Source: SYAC01 sp046048055 (GTDB lineage: Bacteria > Planctomycetota > Phycisphaerae > Phycisphaerales > SM1A02). From it: a stretch of 64,000 nucleotides of DNA. This document shows positions 9,176-17,271 of the stretch, one piece after another. A program made the position numbers and the translations under genes. The notes under the pieces are model-generated. The model was not told where the DNA came from. It did no database searches and worked only from the letters and a program-made list of their open reading frames with translations. Positions within the stretch are counted from its first letter, which is position 1, and each line of letters opens with the position of its first letter. The stretch is from NCBI GenBank assembly GCA_046048055.1, contig JBJOGW010000002.1, positions 10,966 to 74,965 on the forward strand. The letters run 5' to 3'.

Positions 9176-9197
9176 AAACCGTTTCTGAACGGTTTCT
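9176..9197. repeat. 9-bp perfect inverted repeat downstream of the TonB operon
   Basis: Arms GAAACCGTT and AACGGTTTC are separated by TCTG. No T-run follows, so it is a poor intrinsic terminator. The sequence TCTGAACGGTTTCT inside it resembles elements in the divergent region at 3884-3989, so it may be an operator for the dockerin gene at 9347. Confidence 0.45.
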
Positions 9198-9346
9198 GAG
9201 CCCGGTATTTGCACTGGACGCTTCGGACCTGAATCAACGTGGGACATAGTGCGAGGGCAAGAAGGGCGAAGCGTCTCGCCCCTCTTGACCGGCCCAACGC
9301 CGTGATCCGCTCGAACGTTTCGTTCTAACCCATTGGAGAAATGACC

Positions 9347-11065
9347 ATGAAGTCCACGTGCCTGCTCGCATGCTTCGCCGCCACCATGGCGGTGCATGCC
9401 AACGCCGCCGAAATCCTCGTGTCCGGCGACATCACCACCTCCGTGACCTGGACCCGCGACAACGTCTACAACCTGCAGGGCCAGGTGACCGTGCTCGCCG
9501 GCGCCACGATCACCATCGAGGCAGGCACCGTGATCGCCAGCGACACCGGCGGTTCGCTGGCCGTCGCGCGTGGCGCCATGATCGACTGCCGCGGCACCGA
9601 GACCGAGCCGATCATCTTCACCTCCAAGACCGACTACAACACCTGGACCCCGGCGAATCCGCAGGGCGTCTACCGCCGCAGCTGCAACGAGTGGGGCAAC
9701 CTCACCATCATGGGCCGCGGCTACATCGGCAAGTACAACGGCAACGCGCCGGCCGGCAACACCGCCTCGCCCAACGCCGCCAACTACGCCAACATGGAAG
9801 GCCTGGTCGCCACCGGCCCGTCCGACACCCGCACCCGCTACGGTGGCGGCGACGACACGGACGACAGCGGCTCGCTTCGCTACACCTCCTTCCGCTACGG
9901 CGGCCTGGTGATCGGCCTGACCAACGAGCTCAACGGCCTCTCCCTCGGCGGCGTGGGTTCGGGCACCGAGATCGACCACATCGAGATCATGAACAACGTC
10001 GATGACGGCATCGAGATCTGGGGCGGCAAGGTGGACCTGAAGTACTTCAGCATCTGGAACATCGGCGATGACTCGTTCGATCTGGACCAGGGCTGGCGCG
10101 GTCGGGCCCAGTTCGGCCTGATCGTGCAGGGTGCCTCCCGCAACGCAGGCAGCGGCTCGGGCGTGTGCGACAGCATCATCGAGGCCGACGGCGCCGAGTT
10201 CTCCGACGCCCAGCCGGTGCTGACCTGCTCCTTCTCCAACTTCACGCTGATCGGCCAGCCGCTCAGCGGAAAGCGCGGCCTGAAGTACCGTGACGGCGCC
10301 CGCTACCAGCTGCACAACAGCATCATCATGGACGTGGGCGAGGCCACGGTCCGCCTCGACAACACCGACGGCGAGGCGGCCAACGGCGGTCTGACCGGCT
10401 ACGGCTACAACGGCACCCTGACCTGGGCCGAGACCTGGACCACCGCCTACAACGTGTACTCCACGGTCAACCCGTTCACGGGCGCCTACACGCCGGCCCA
10501 GGCCTACTCCGCCCAGGTGAGCGGCAGGCTGAACCAGATCACCGACACGGTGTTCTACAACAACAACCATCCGTCGGCCTACACCGAGGCGAACAACCGC
10601 GGTGTGTTCGACGCGAGCAACAACAACGTGCTGGCCAGCAGCCTGCCGATCGCAGGCATCACCCGCGGAGCAAGCGAGACGCTCACCGGTGTGGTGATCC
10701 AGCCAGTGAACGCTCTCGATCCCCGCGCCGCCAACGACGCGGTGACCGCGGTGTCCACGCCGCCGAACAACGGCTTCTTCACCCAGGTGAACTACCGTGG
10801 CGCGTTCGGTCCCAACGAGAACTGGATGTGCGGCTGGACCGCGGCCGACGCCTACGGCCTCAGCGTGGCGCCGCCCAATGGCTGTGCGGTCTGCCCGGGT
10901 GACCTCGACGGCAACGGCTTCGTGGATTCCGGCGACATCGGCACCATGCTGATCCTGTTCGGCAACTGCGGCGCAGGCGACTGCCCGGGTGACCTGGACG
11001 GCAGCCGCACGGTGGATGCCGGCGACATCGGCACGCTGCTGATCCTGTTCGGCGCCTGCAACTGA
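9347..11065 (+). CDS. Secreted beta-helix-like protein with two C-terminal dockerin (EF-hand-like) repeats
   Basis: A 572-residue exported protein with a signal peptide (1-20, ending HANA). The body begins with the pattern SGDITTSVTWTRDNVYNL and ITIEAGTVIASDTGGSLAV. This is typical of a large family of secreted right-handed beta-helix-like proteins, often found near TonB-dependent receptors. Stretches such as IEIMNNVDDGIEIWGGKVDL look like beta-helix rungs. The C-terminus has two calcium-loop repeats (DLDGNGFVDSGDIG, DLDGSRTVDAGDIG), each followed by a LILFG-type helix, ending Gly-Ala-Cys-Asn. I chose ATG at 9347 over 9341 because GGAGAA at 9335-9340 then has correct spacing. It sits between the TonB operon and a terminator, so it may serve the same uptake system at the surface. 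Confidence 0.82.
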   Translation: MKSTCLLACFAATMAVHANAAEILVSGDITTSVTWTRDNVYNLQGQVTVLAGATITIEAGTVIASDTGGSLAVARGAMIDCRGTETEPIIFTSKTDYNTWTPANPQGVYRRSCNEWGNLTIMGRGYIGKYNGNAPAGNTASPNAANYANMEGLVATGPSDTRTRYGGGDDTDDSGSLRYTSFRYGGLVIGLTNELNGLSLGGVGSGTEIDHIEIMNNVDDGIEIWGGKVDLKYFSIWNIGDDSFDLDQGWRGRAQFGLIVQGASRNAGSGSGVCDSIIEADGAEFSDAQPVLTCSFSNFTLIGQPLSGKRGLKYRDGARYQLHNSIIMDVGEATVRLDNTDGEAANGGLTGYGYNGTLTWAETWTTAYNVYSTVNPFTGAYTPAQAYSAQVSGRLNQITDTVFYNNNHPSAYTEANNRGVFDASNNNVLASSLPIAGITRGASETLTGVVIQPVNALDPRAANDAVTAVSTPPNNGFFTQVNYRGAFGPNENWMCGWTAADAYGLSVAPPNGCAVCPGDLDGNGFVDSGDIGTMLILFGNCGAGDCPGDLDGSRTVDAGDIGTLLILFGACN

Positions 11066-11102
11066 TCGGCCCCCAAGGGCTGTTCACCCAGTCATGCACG
11101 CA

Positions 11103-11130
11103 CCCCCCGGCCGCAAGGCCGGGGGGTTTT
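11103..11130 (+). terminator. Strong intrinsic terminator after the dockerin gene
   Basis: A perfect 10-bp GC stem (CCCCCCGGCC / GGCCGGGGGG) with a GCAA tetraloop, followed by TTTT. It closes the rightward TonB/dockerin transcription unit, 37 bases after the stop codon. Confidence 0.93.
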
Positions 11131-11198
11131 CGTTTGGACTCGCATGGCGCGGCCGCGCGGAACGGGGGGGCGACTGGCCCCTCCGGGGTGCGGCATGC

Positions 11199-13376
11199 TC
11201 AGCCGTTCGCCGGCAGGTAGCTCTTCTCGAGGTACTCGGCCACCATGCGGTGCGTGCTGAAACGTCCTGGCACCGTGGCCGCGCTGCGGAGCGCCCGTCG
11301 GATCCACGCCTGCGGCAGGCCCGCTGCGTCACGGGAATAGAACTCGGGCACCACCTCGCGCTCCAGCAGGCCGTAGAGGCTCTCCGCGTCCAGGCCGTCC
11401 TGCCGCTCCCGGTCGCTTCCCTCGCTTCCGTCGCCGATCGCCCATCCGTTGGTGCCGTCGAAGCCCTCGGGCCACCACCCGTCCAGGATGCTCAGGTTGA
11501 TGCCACCGTGCATGGGAGGCTTCATGCCGCTGGTGCCGCTGGCCTCGTGGGGACGGAGCGGGTTGTTCAGCCACACGTCGCAGCCGCTGACCAGCATTCG
11601 GCCCACGTGCATGTCGTACTCCTCGATGAGCGCCACGCGACCCTCGAAGCCGTTCTCGCGGGCCCAGCGGTGCACCTGCTGGGCGTAGGCCTGACCGTCC
11701 CGATCGCGCGGATGGGCCTTGCCCGCAAACACGATCTGCACCGGGCGCGCCGCATCGGCCAGGATGCGGTGCAGCCGCTCGGGCTCGCGGAAGATGAGGG
11801 GCGCCCGCTTGTAGGTGGCAAAGCGACGAGCGAAGCCGATGGTGAGGGCGTCCGGCCGAAACGACTGCTGGGCACGCAGGACCTGCTCGGGTGTCTCGCC
11901 CCGACGGGTCGCCTGACGCGCCAGCCGCTGGCGAATGAACTGCACCAGTCGCGTTCGGAGTTCATGGCGCATGGCCCAGAACGCCTCGGGAGGCGCGGTC
12001 ATCACGCCGGCCCATGGATCGCGCCCCTGCTCGACGGTGTCCAGGTCCAGGCCCACGGTCCGCTTCCAGAAGGCCTCGGCCGCAGGGGCCAGCCAGGTCC
12101 TGCTGTGCACGCCGTTGGTGACATGCCCGATGGGAACCAGGGCCGGGTCCTGCACGCCATAGACCCCCTGCCACATCTCGCGGCTCACACGGCCATGCAA
12201 CGCCGCCACGCCGTTGACATGCTCGGCGGTGCGCAGGGCCAGCACCGTCATGCAGAAAGGCGCCTTGGGATCGCTGGGATTCTCCGAGCCCATGTCCAGG
12301 AAGGCGCGGCGCCCCAGGCCGGCCTCACGCCAGCAGGGTTCGAGGGCGTCGGCCACCATGCGGGCGTCGTAGCGATCGTGCCCTGCCGGCACGGGCGTGT
12401 GGGTCGTGAAGACCGTGCTGCGGCGAATCACGGCCAGTGCATCCTCGAGCGGCTGTCCGCGCCGGCGCATCTGGGCCAGCCGGGTCACGCTGGCGAAGGC
12501 CGCGTGCCCCTCGTTCAGGTGGAACACGCTGGCCTTGATCCCCAGCGCCTTGAGGGCCATCACGCCGCCCACGCCCAGCAGCACCTGCTGCCGCAAGCGC
12601 AGCTCCGGCTCGCCGCGGTAGAGGCCCTCGGTGAGCCGGCGATCCCGGGCCCTGTTTCGCTTGCGATCGGTGTCCATGAGCACGGCTCGCACGCGACCCA
12701 CCCGCATGATCCACAGGCGAGTCTCCACCTTGGTGTCGCCGATCGGCACACGGATGTCCACGCCGGTGTCCTCGAGCGGCATGCGGCGAGGATCCCAGGT
12801 GGGCTCCATGACGCGGGTGGAACCGTCCGCCCGTAGTTCCTGCAGGTAGTAGCCCTGCTGATAGAGAAGGCCCACTGCGGTGAGTGGAACCCCCAGATCA
12901 CTGGCGCTCTTGAGATGATCGCCGGCCAGCACGCCCAGTCCGCCCGAGTACTGCTGCAGGCTCTCGTGAATGGCGAACTCGCTGCAGAAGTACGCAACGT
13001 GCAGGCCCCTGGCGTTGGTGAAGGCCTGCTGCTCGAACCAGGGCACGGTGGCGTGATACGCGTCCTGCGCATCGCACGCCGCCTGGACCATCGCCTGAAA
13101 GTCTGCTTCGGCGCAGCGGGCCGCGAACATGGGCTCATCCATGGCCCTGAGCACCGCCATGGGATCGTGATTGCTGCTCTCCCACACCGCCGGATGCAGG
13201 GCCGCAAAGGGCCGCTGGCCGATCTCGTTCCACGACCACCACAGGTCGCGGCAGAGCCGCTCAAGATCCTTGCGCACGCGCCGCGTGACCTTGGCATCGG
13301 CCATGGCCATGCGTCCGGGCTCGGAGCCGTGGATCGGGGAGGCGGGGCGGGAGCGGGACTTGGGGGTGGCAGGCAT
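11199..13376 (-). CDS. glgP: Alpha-glucan (glycogen/maltodextrin) phosphorylase
   Basis: A cytoplasmic PLP enzyme that releases glucose 1-phosphate from alpha-1,4-glucans. The protein is about 725 residues with the layout of the shorter bacterial/archaeal alpha-glucan phosphorylases: an N-terminal DUF3417-like helical part (RLCRDLWWSWNEIGQRPF), then VAYFCSEFAIHESLQQYSGG and LGVLAGDHLKSASDLGVP. The C-terminal PLP-site region has EASGTSGMKPPMHGGINLS, in which the Lys should hold PLP. I chose ATG at 13376, which follows the malQ stop by 28 bases; an upstream ATG (13415) would overlap malQ. It is the last gene of the leftward amylase-malQ-glgP operon, so the three enzymes act in sequence on imported maltodextrin or stored glycogen. 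Confidence 0.93.
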   Translation of the reverse strand: MPATPKSRSRPASPIHGSEPGRMAMADAKVTRRVRKDLERLCRDLWWSWNEIGQRPFAALHPAVWESSNHDPMAVLRAMDEPMFAARCAEADFQAMVQAACDAQDAYHATVPWFEQQAFTNARGLHVAYFCSEFAIHESLQQYSGGLGVLAGDHLKSASDLGVPLTAVGLLYQQGYYLQELRADGSTRVMEPTWDPRRMPLEDTGVDIRVPIGDTKVETRLWIMRVGRVRAVLMDTDRKRNRARDRRLTEGLYRGEPELRLRQQVLLGVGGVMALKALGIKASVFHLNEGHAAFASVTRLAQMRRRGQPLEDALAVIRRSTVFTTHTPVPAGHDRYDARMVADALEPCWREAGLGRRAFLDMGSENPSDPKAPFCMTVLALRTAEHVNGVAALHGRVSREMWQGVYGVQDPALVPIGHVTNGVHSRTWLAPAAEAFWKRTVGLDLDTVEQGRDPWAGVMTAPPEAFWAMRHELRTRLVQFIRQRLARQATRRGETPEQVLRAQQSFRPDALTIGFARRFATYKRAPLIFREPERLHRILADAARPVQIVFAGKAHPRDRDGQAYAQQVHRWARENGFEGRVALIEEYDMHVGRMLVSGCDVWLNNPLRPHEASGTSGMKPPMHGGINLSILDGWWPEGFDGTNGWAIGDGSEGSDRERQDGLDAESLYGLLEREVVPEFYSRDAAGLPQAWIRRALRSAATVPGRFSTHRMVAEYLEKSYLPANG

Positions 13377-13404
13377 GGAACCCCCAAACTTCCCGCAAAA
13401 GGGC

Positions 13405-14835
13405 TCAGTTGGCAAGGCGGCCGGAATCCCGGGCCAAGGCGTTCAACTGGGCCGCCAGCCTCAAGGGCAGCGGTGAGGGGTCCAGCCTCCAGGTCCAGTT
13501 GCCATGGGCCACGCCGGGAACGTTCATGCGGGCCTTGGGACCCAGACCCAGCAGGTCCTGCATGGCCACCACCGCCGTCCGCGAAGGGCTGGAATACGCC
13601 ATCCGGATCAGGGCTTGTTCGGGCCTTCGCAGGTCGCCGCCGGCCAGCCGCACGAACCGCTCGCGTGCCTGGCGGTCCAGATGCCGGACCCAGCCGCGGC
13701 TGACGTCGTTGTCGTGGGTGCCCGGATAGACCACGCAGTTCACCGGGTGGTGGTGCGGCAGGTCACCGCTGTCCGGGCCGTAGAAGGCATTGTGCAGCAA
13801 CTTCATGCCGGGAAGCCCGAAGTCATCGCGCAGCGAGACCACGGCGGGCGTGACGGCACCCAGGTCCTCGGCGATCAGCGGCAGGCGCCCAAGTCGAGCC
13901 GACACGGCGGTGAGCAACTCGCGCCCGGGCGTGGGTGCCCAGCGGCCCTTGCGAGCGGTGCGCGCGGAACCCGGGATCTCGTAGGCATGCACAAAGCCCA
14001 CGAAGTGATCGATGCGGAGTGCGTCGAAGCGATCCAGCGCCGTGGCCACGCGACGTGTCCACCAACGGAAGCCCTCCTGCCGGTGGGCCGCCCATGCGTA
14101 GTGCGGATGGCCCCATAACTGGCCGTCCCTGGAGAAACAGTCGGGCGGCACGCCCGTGACCACGCGCGGGCGGCCGTTGCGCTCCAGGCGGAACAGTTCG
14201 GGACGATCGGCCACGTCCGCCGAGTCCAGCGTGACGAAGATGGGCAGGTCTCCCACCAGCAGCACGCCGCGCTTTCGGCAATGGGCACGCATCGCCATCC
14301 ACTGCCTGTGAAACTGGAACTGCACGAAGGCATGCATGGCCAGAGGGCCGCCGTGCTGGGCGGCGGCGAAACGGCACCAGCCGGGCAGCCAGTCCCGACT
14401 TGATCGCTCGAAGGAACGGAATGCGGCGCTTCGAGGCCCGCCGCGACGGGCAAAGGCGGCGAAAGCCTCCTGGAAACGGGGAAACTTGAACCGACGGGCG
14501 GCGGCGAAGTCGGCCGGGCCCCGCCCCAATGCCGCCGGGGCGCGAAGCCTGGACCGTGGCAACAGGCCCTCACGAACCAGGCCATCCAGGCTCACCAGCA
14601 GCGGCTCGGCGGCGAAACTGCTCGTGGCGCTGTAGGGACTGTCCCCACCCCCCACTGGCCCGATCGGCAGCATCTGCCAGAGGCTCAGGCCCGCTCGCTC
14701 GCACCAGTCCGCAAAGGCCATCGCCTGCGGTCCCAGGTCACCCACGCCATGCGGTCCGGGCAGACTGGTGAGGTGCAGCAGCACGCCGGCCCGGCGACGC
14801 TGGAAGATGGCGGGCACCGAGGGCGTCCGCTTCAC
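13405..14835 (-). CDS. malQ: 4-alpha-glucanotransferase (amylomaltase, GH77)
   Basis: A cytoplasmic disproportionating enzyme that transfers glucan chains between maltodextrins, giving glucose plus longer chains for the phosphorylase. At 476 residues it is close to the compact bacterial MalQ size. Diagnostic motifs are GVLLHLTSLPGPHGVGDLG near the N-terminus, WQMLPIGPVGGGDSPYS, ALRIDHFVGF (nucleophile Asp), PLIAEDLG (acid/base Glu) and VVYPGTHDND (third carboxylate). The start codon is GTG at 14835, which overlaps the upstream amylase stop as GTGA, so translation is probably coupled. Confidence 0.94.
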   Translation of the reverse strand: MKRTPSVPAIFQRRRAGVLLHLTSLPGPHGVGDLGPQAMAFADWCERAGLSLWQMLPIGPVGGGDSPYSATSSFAAEPLLVSLDGLVREGLLPRSRLRAPAALGRGPADFAAARRFKFPRFQEAFAAFARRGGPRSAAFRSFERSSRDWLPGWCRFAAAQHGGPLAMHAFVQFQFHRQWMAMRAHCRKRGVLLVGDLPIFVTLDSADVADRPELFRLERNGRPRVVTGVPPDCFSRDGQLWGHPHYAWAAHRQEGFRWWTRRVATALDRFDALRIDHFVGFVHAYEIPGSARTARKGRWAPTPGRELLTAVSARLGRLPLIAEDLGAVTPAVVSLRDDFGLPGMKLLHNAFYGPDSGDLPHHHPVNCVVYPGTHDNDVSRGWVRHLDRQARERFVRLAGGDLRRPEQALIRMAYSSPSRTAVVAMQDLLGLGPKARMNVPGVAHGNWTWRLDPSPLPLRLAAQLNALARDSGRLAN

Positions 14836-17249
14836 GGCGACTTCCGGACCCAGACGCGGCCGGCCTCCATCGGGATCTCCACGCGTGGGAACGCCTCATC
14901 GGCCACGCTCTCGCCCGTCTTGCCGAACTCCGGCCTCCATCCCGCACCCAGCGCTTCAGGAAGGTTCACGATCGCCGGCTGCGGGCCCGCGTTCAACGCC
15001 ACCAGCACCTGCTCGCCATGGCCTTCGCGCAGGAAGACCCAGACATCCTGGGTGTCGTCGGTGAGGACCGTGCGGAAACTTCCGGTGCGCAGCGCCGGAT
15101 GGGCGTGCCGCAGCGCCGTGGCCTTGCGGTAGAAGGCCAGCTGCTCGTCCATCACGCGGTTCTCCTCGGGCTCTTCGTAGGGCTCGAGATCCTTCCAGAG
15201 CATGGGCTTGCGGTTGTTGGGATCGCCACTGCCCCACATGCCCACCTCGGTGCCCTGCCAGATCATCGGCGCCCCCACGTAGGTCATCTGCAGCAGGGCC
15301 AGCAGGCGCACGCGCCGGTAGTGCTCGGGATCCGGCCGGGAGGCGTCGTAGGTGAGCACCTCCTGCTCCCGGTTGAGCTGGTTGTACTCGCGATCCGGGT
15401 TCCGCGCCATGCTGGCCACGCGGTCCGTGTCATGGCTGTCGAGCAGGTTCTGCATCACGTACGTGCACGCGCTGGGGTAGGCAAGCCGCAGCTCCTGGAG
15501 TCGTTGGTCCACCTGACTGGGCTTGAGGCGGTTCCTGCGATCCAGCACCCATGCCACCGCGGCCTTGGCGAACTCGTAGTTCATCACCGCGTCGAAGGCC
15601 CGTCCGTCCAGCCACGGGTCGGCGCGGTGCCAGATCTCGCCGGTGATGTAGGCCTGAGGGTTGATTCGTCGGACGAAGGCGCACCACTCGTGCCAGAAGG
15701 GCAGCGGAATCTCGTTGGCCACGTCCAGTCGCCAGCCGTCGATGCCGTCCGACGGGTCACCGTCGCCGTCAGGATCCATCCACCGCCGCGTCACCTCGAA
15801 GATGTGCCGGCGCGCGGTCTCGCTGGCGATGCCGGTCTCGTCGCTCTTGCGGAACACGGGCAACTCGCCAAAGCCGAACCACCCCTCGTAATCGAAGGGC
15901 TCCCAGCTCTTGATGGCGAACCAGTCGGCGTAGCGGCTCGCCTTGCCCTTCTCCCGCACGTCGCGAAAGGCGGGGTGCCCGGTGCCCACGTGGTTGAACA
16001 CGCCGTCGATGATCACGCGGAAGCCCATCCGCTTGGCCTCCTTCAGGAAGTCCAGGAAGGCGCGGTCGCTGGCATTGAAGGTCCAGGTGGAGGGATCGAG
16101 CAGGTCCTCGGACGCCTCGGTGGACTGGTAGTCGTGTCCCGCGCCGAACCGCTCGTCCACGTGCAGGTAGTTCGTGGCGTTGTACTTGTGGTTGCTGTCG
16201 GCCTGGAACACCGGCAGCAGGTACAGGGCGTTCACGCCCAGCTCCTTCAGCCACGGCAGCTTCTGCCGAAGCCCCTCCAGGTCGCCGCCGCACTGCCGGC
16301 GAAAGACGAAGTGGTCGTAGAACGTCTGGCCATCCTGGCCCTCCCAGGGGCTGGGGCTGTACCACTCCTGCCGCCAGTCGCGCGTGTGCGCATGATCGTT
16401 GGCGGTGGAGCCGTTGCGGAAGCGGTCCACCATCACCTGGTACCAGATGGCGTTTCGGGCCCACTCCGGCGTGGTGAACCCCGGGGCAGCGGAGGTGTCG
16501 AGGGCGTAGACGCTTGGGTCGCGGGCGGTCATCGATGCATCCTGGATCACGAAGGTGTAGTCGATCGGTCCGTCATCCGCGGGAATGGTCGTCTCCCAGA
16601 GATCGAACGGACCCACGCATCCCGCCCGATCCATGGCGATGCGGCGGCCATCGCGAGCGGCGAATGCTACCGACTGCACGTCGCCGGCCAGCGTTCGGCA
16701 GCGCAGCCGCCAGATGTCGCCTTCGCGCTGGCGATCACCCAGCCGATCGGGATCGTGCCGAAGCATCGAGCCGTCGATGCGGCCATCGCCGCGCCGGGCG
16801 TCCGTCGGCGAGGCTGACGCCTCGGCCCCCAGTCGCAGCACGCTGTTGAAGCCCCCCTGCCCGTCGGGCACGCGTTCGTCGTTGGCGGGATCCGGAATCC
16901 ACCGCTCGCCATCCAGCACGAACTTGTACAGCCGCACCCCCTCGTCCATGGGAACGTCCACCTGCCAGGCTCCATCGGGACCGGGCCACATCGGATGGCG
17001 ATCCCGGTTCCAGCCGTTGAAGTCTCCCGCCAGGTTCACCCGCTGCACACCGGGCTGCGCCGGCAATCGAAGGTGGACGCGCCAGGATCCCCGCGCGTCA
17101 GGCTCCGCACGCGCGCCAGGTGGCAGGCGTGCATGGGCGATGCCCTCCGCCCTCTCGAGCACGGGCACCGGTGGTGGAAACGCGTCGGCGTCCCGGACCG
17201 GACCAGCCACCAGGAGCGAGAGCGCCATCATCGCAACGCCGTGCACCAT
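14832..17249 (-). CDS. Exported GH13 alpha-amylase/neopullulanase-like enzyme
   Basis: An 805-residue glycoside hydrolase that should cut alpha-glucans or cyclodextrins in the periplasm. It has a signal peptide (about 1-23) and a CBM48-like domain (about 65-140, LAGDFNGWNRDRHPMWPG). A second beta domain of the cyclomaltodextrinase type follows (about 178-240). The GH13 barrel starts at NAIWYQVMVDRFRNG. Catalytic residues are Asp509 in DGWRLDVANE, Glu538 in TGEIW and Asp607 in LLDSHDTDR. ATG at 17249 gives the export signal; an open frame continues upstream but would cross the divergent gene. It heads the amylase-malQ-glgP operon and is divergent from the maltodextrin importer, 22 bases away. 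Confidence 0.9.
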   Translation of the reverse strand: MVHGVAMMALSLLVAGPVRDADAFPPPVPVLERAEGIAHARLPPGARAEPDARGSWRVHLRLPAQPGVQRVNLAGDFNGWNRDRHPMWPGPDGAWQVDVPMDEGVRLYKFVLDGERWIPDPANDERVPDGQGGFNSVLRLGAEASASPTDARRGDGRIDGSMLRHDPDRLGDRQREGDIWRLRCRTLAGDVQSVAFAARDGRRIAMDRAGCVGPFDLWETTIPADDGPIDYTFVIQDASMTARDPSVYALDTSAAPGFTTPEWARNAIWYQVMVDRFRNGSTANDHAHTRDWRQEWYSPSPWEGQDGQTFYDHFVFRRQCGGDLEGLRQKLPWLKELGVNALYLLPVFQADSNHKYNATNYLHVDERFGAGHDYQSTEASEDLLDPSTWTFNASDRAFLDFLKEAKRMGFRVIIDGVFNHVGTGHPAFRDVREKGKASRYADWFAIKSWEPFDYEGWFGFGELPVFRKSDETGIASETARRHIFEVTRRWMDPDGDGDPSDGIDGWRLDVANEIPLPFWHEWCAFVRRINPQAYITGEIWHRADPWLDGRAFDAVMNYEFAKAAVAWVLDRRNRLKPSQVDQRLQELRLAYPSACTYVMQNLLDSHDTDRVASMARNPDREYNQLNREQEVLTYDASRPDPEHYRRVRLLALLQMTYVGAPMIWQGTEVGMWGSGDPNNRKPMLWKDLEPYEEPEENRVMDEQLAFYRKATALRHAHPALRTGSFRTVLTDDTQDVWVFLREGHGEQVLVALNAGPQPAIVNLPEALGAGWRPEFGKTGESVADEAFPRVEIPMEAGRVWVRKSP

Positions 17250-17257
17250 GGCCCAAC

Positions 17258-17265
17258 CGTATACT
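17258..17265. promoter_or_regulatory. Shared TATA-like -10 element for the amylase and maltodextrin-importer operons
   Basis: The sequence CGTATACT lies in a 22-base gap between divergent start codons. Rightward it reads TATACT, six bases before ATG 17272. Leftward it reads TATACG, eight bases before ATG 17249. Both transcripts would begin at or near the start codon. No clear -35 is visible on either side. Confidence 0.55.
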
Positions 17266-17271
17266 CGCCCC

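Noticed and set aside
9176..9197. Intrinsic terminator of the TonB operon
   Set aside because: The hairpin is perfect but has no T-run after it on either strand. The similarity to motifs at 3884-3989 points to an operator instead.
16585..17271. N-terminal extension of the importer fusion protein (to 1030 residues)
   Set aside because: The added 229 residues are Ser/Arg/Pro-rich, antisense to the amylase, and would put the membrane anchor in the middle. The ATG at 17272 sits six bases after TATACT.
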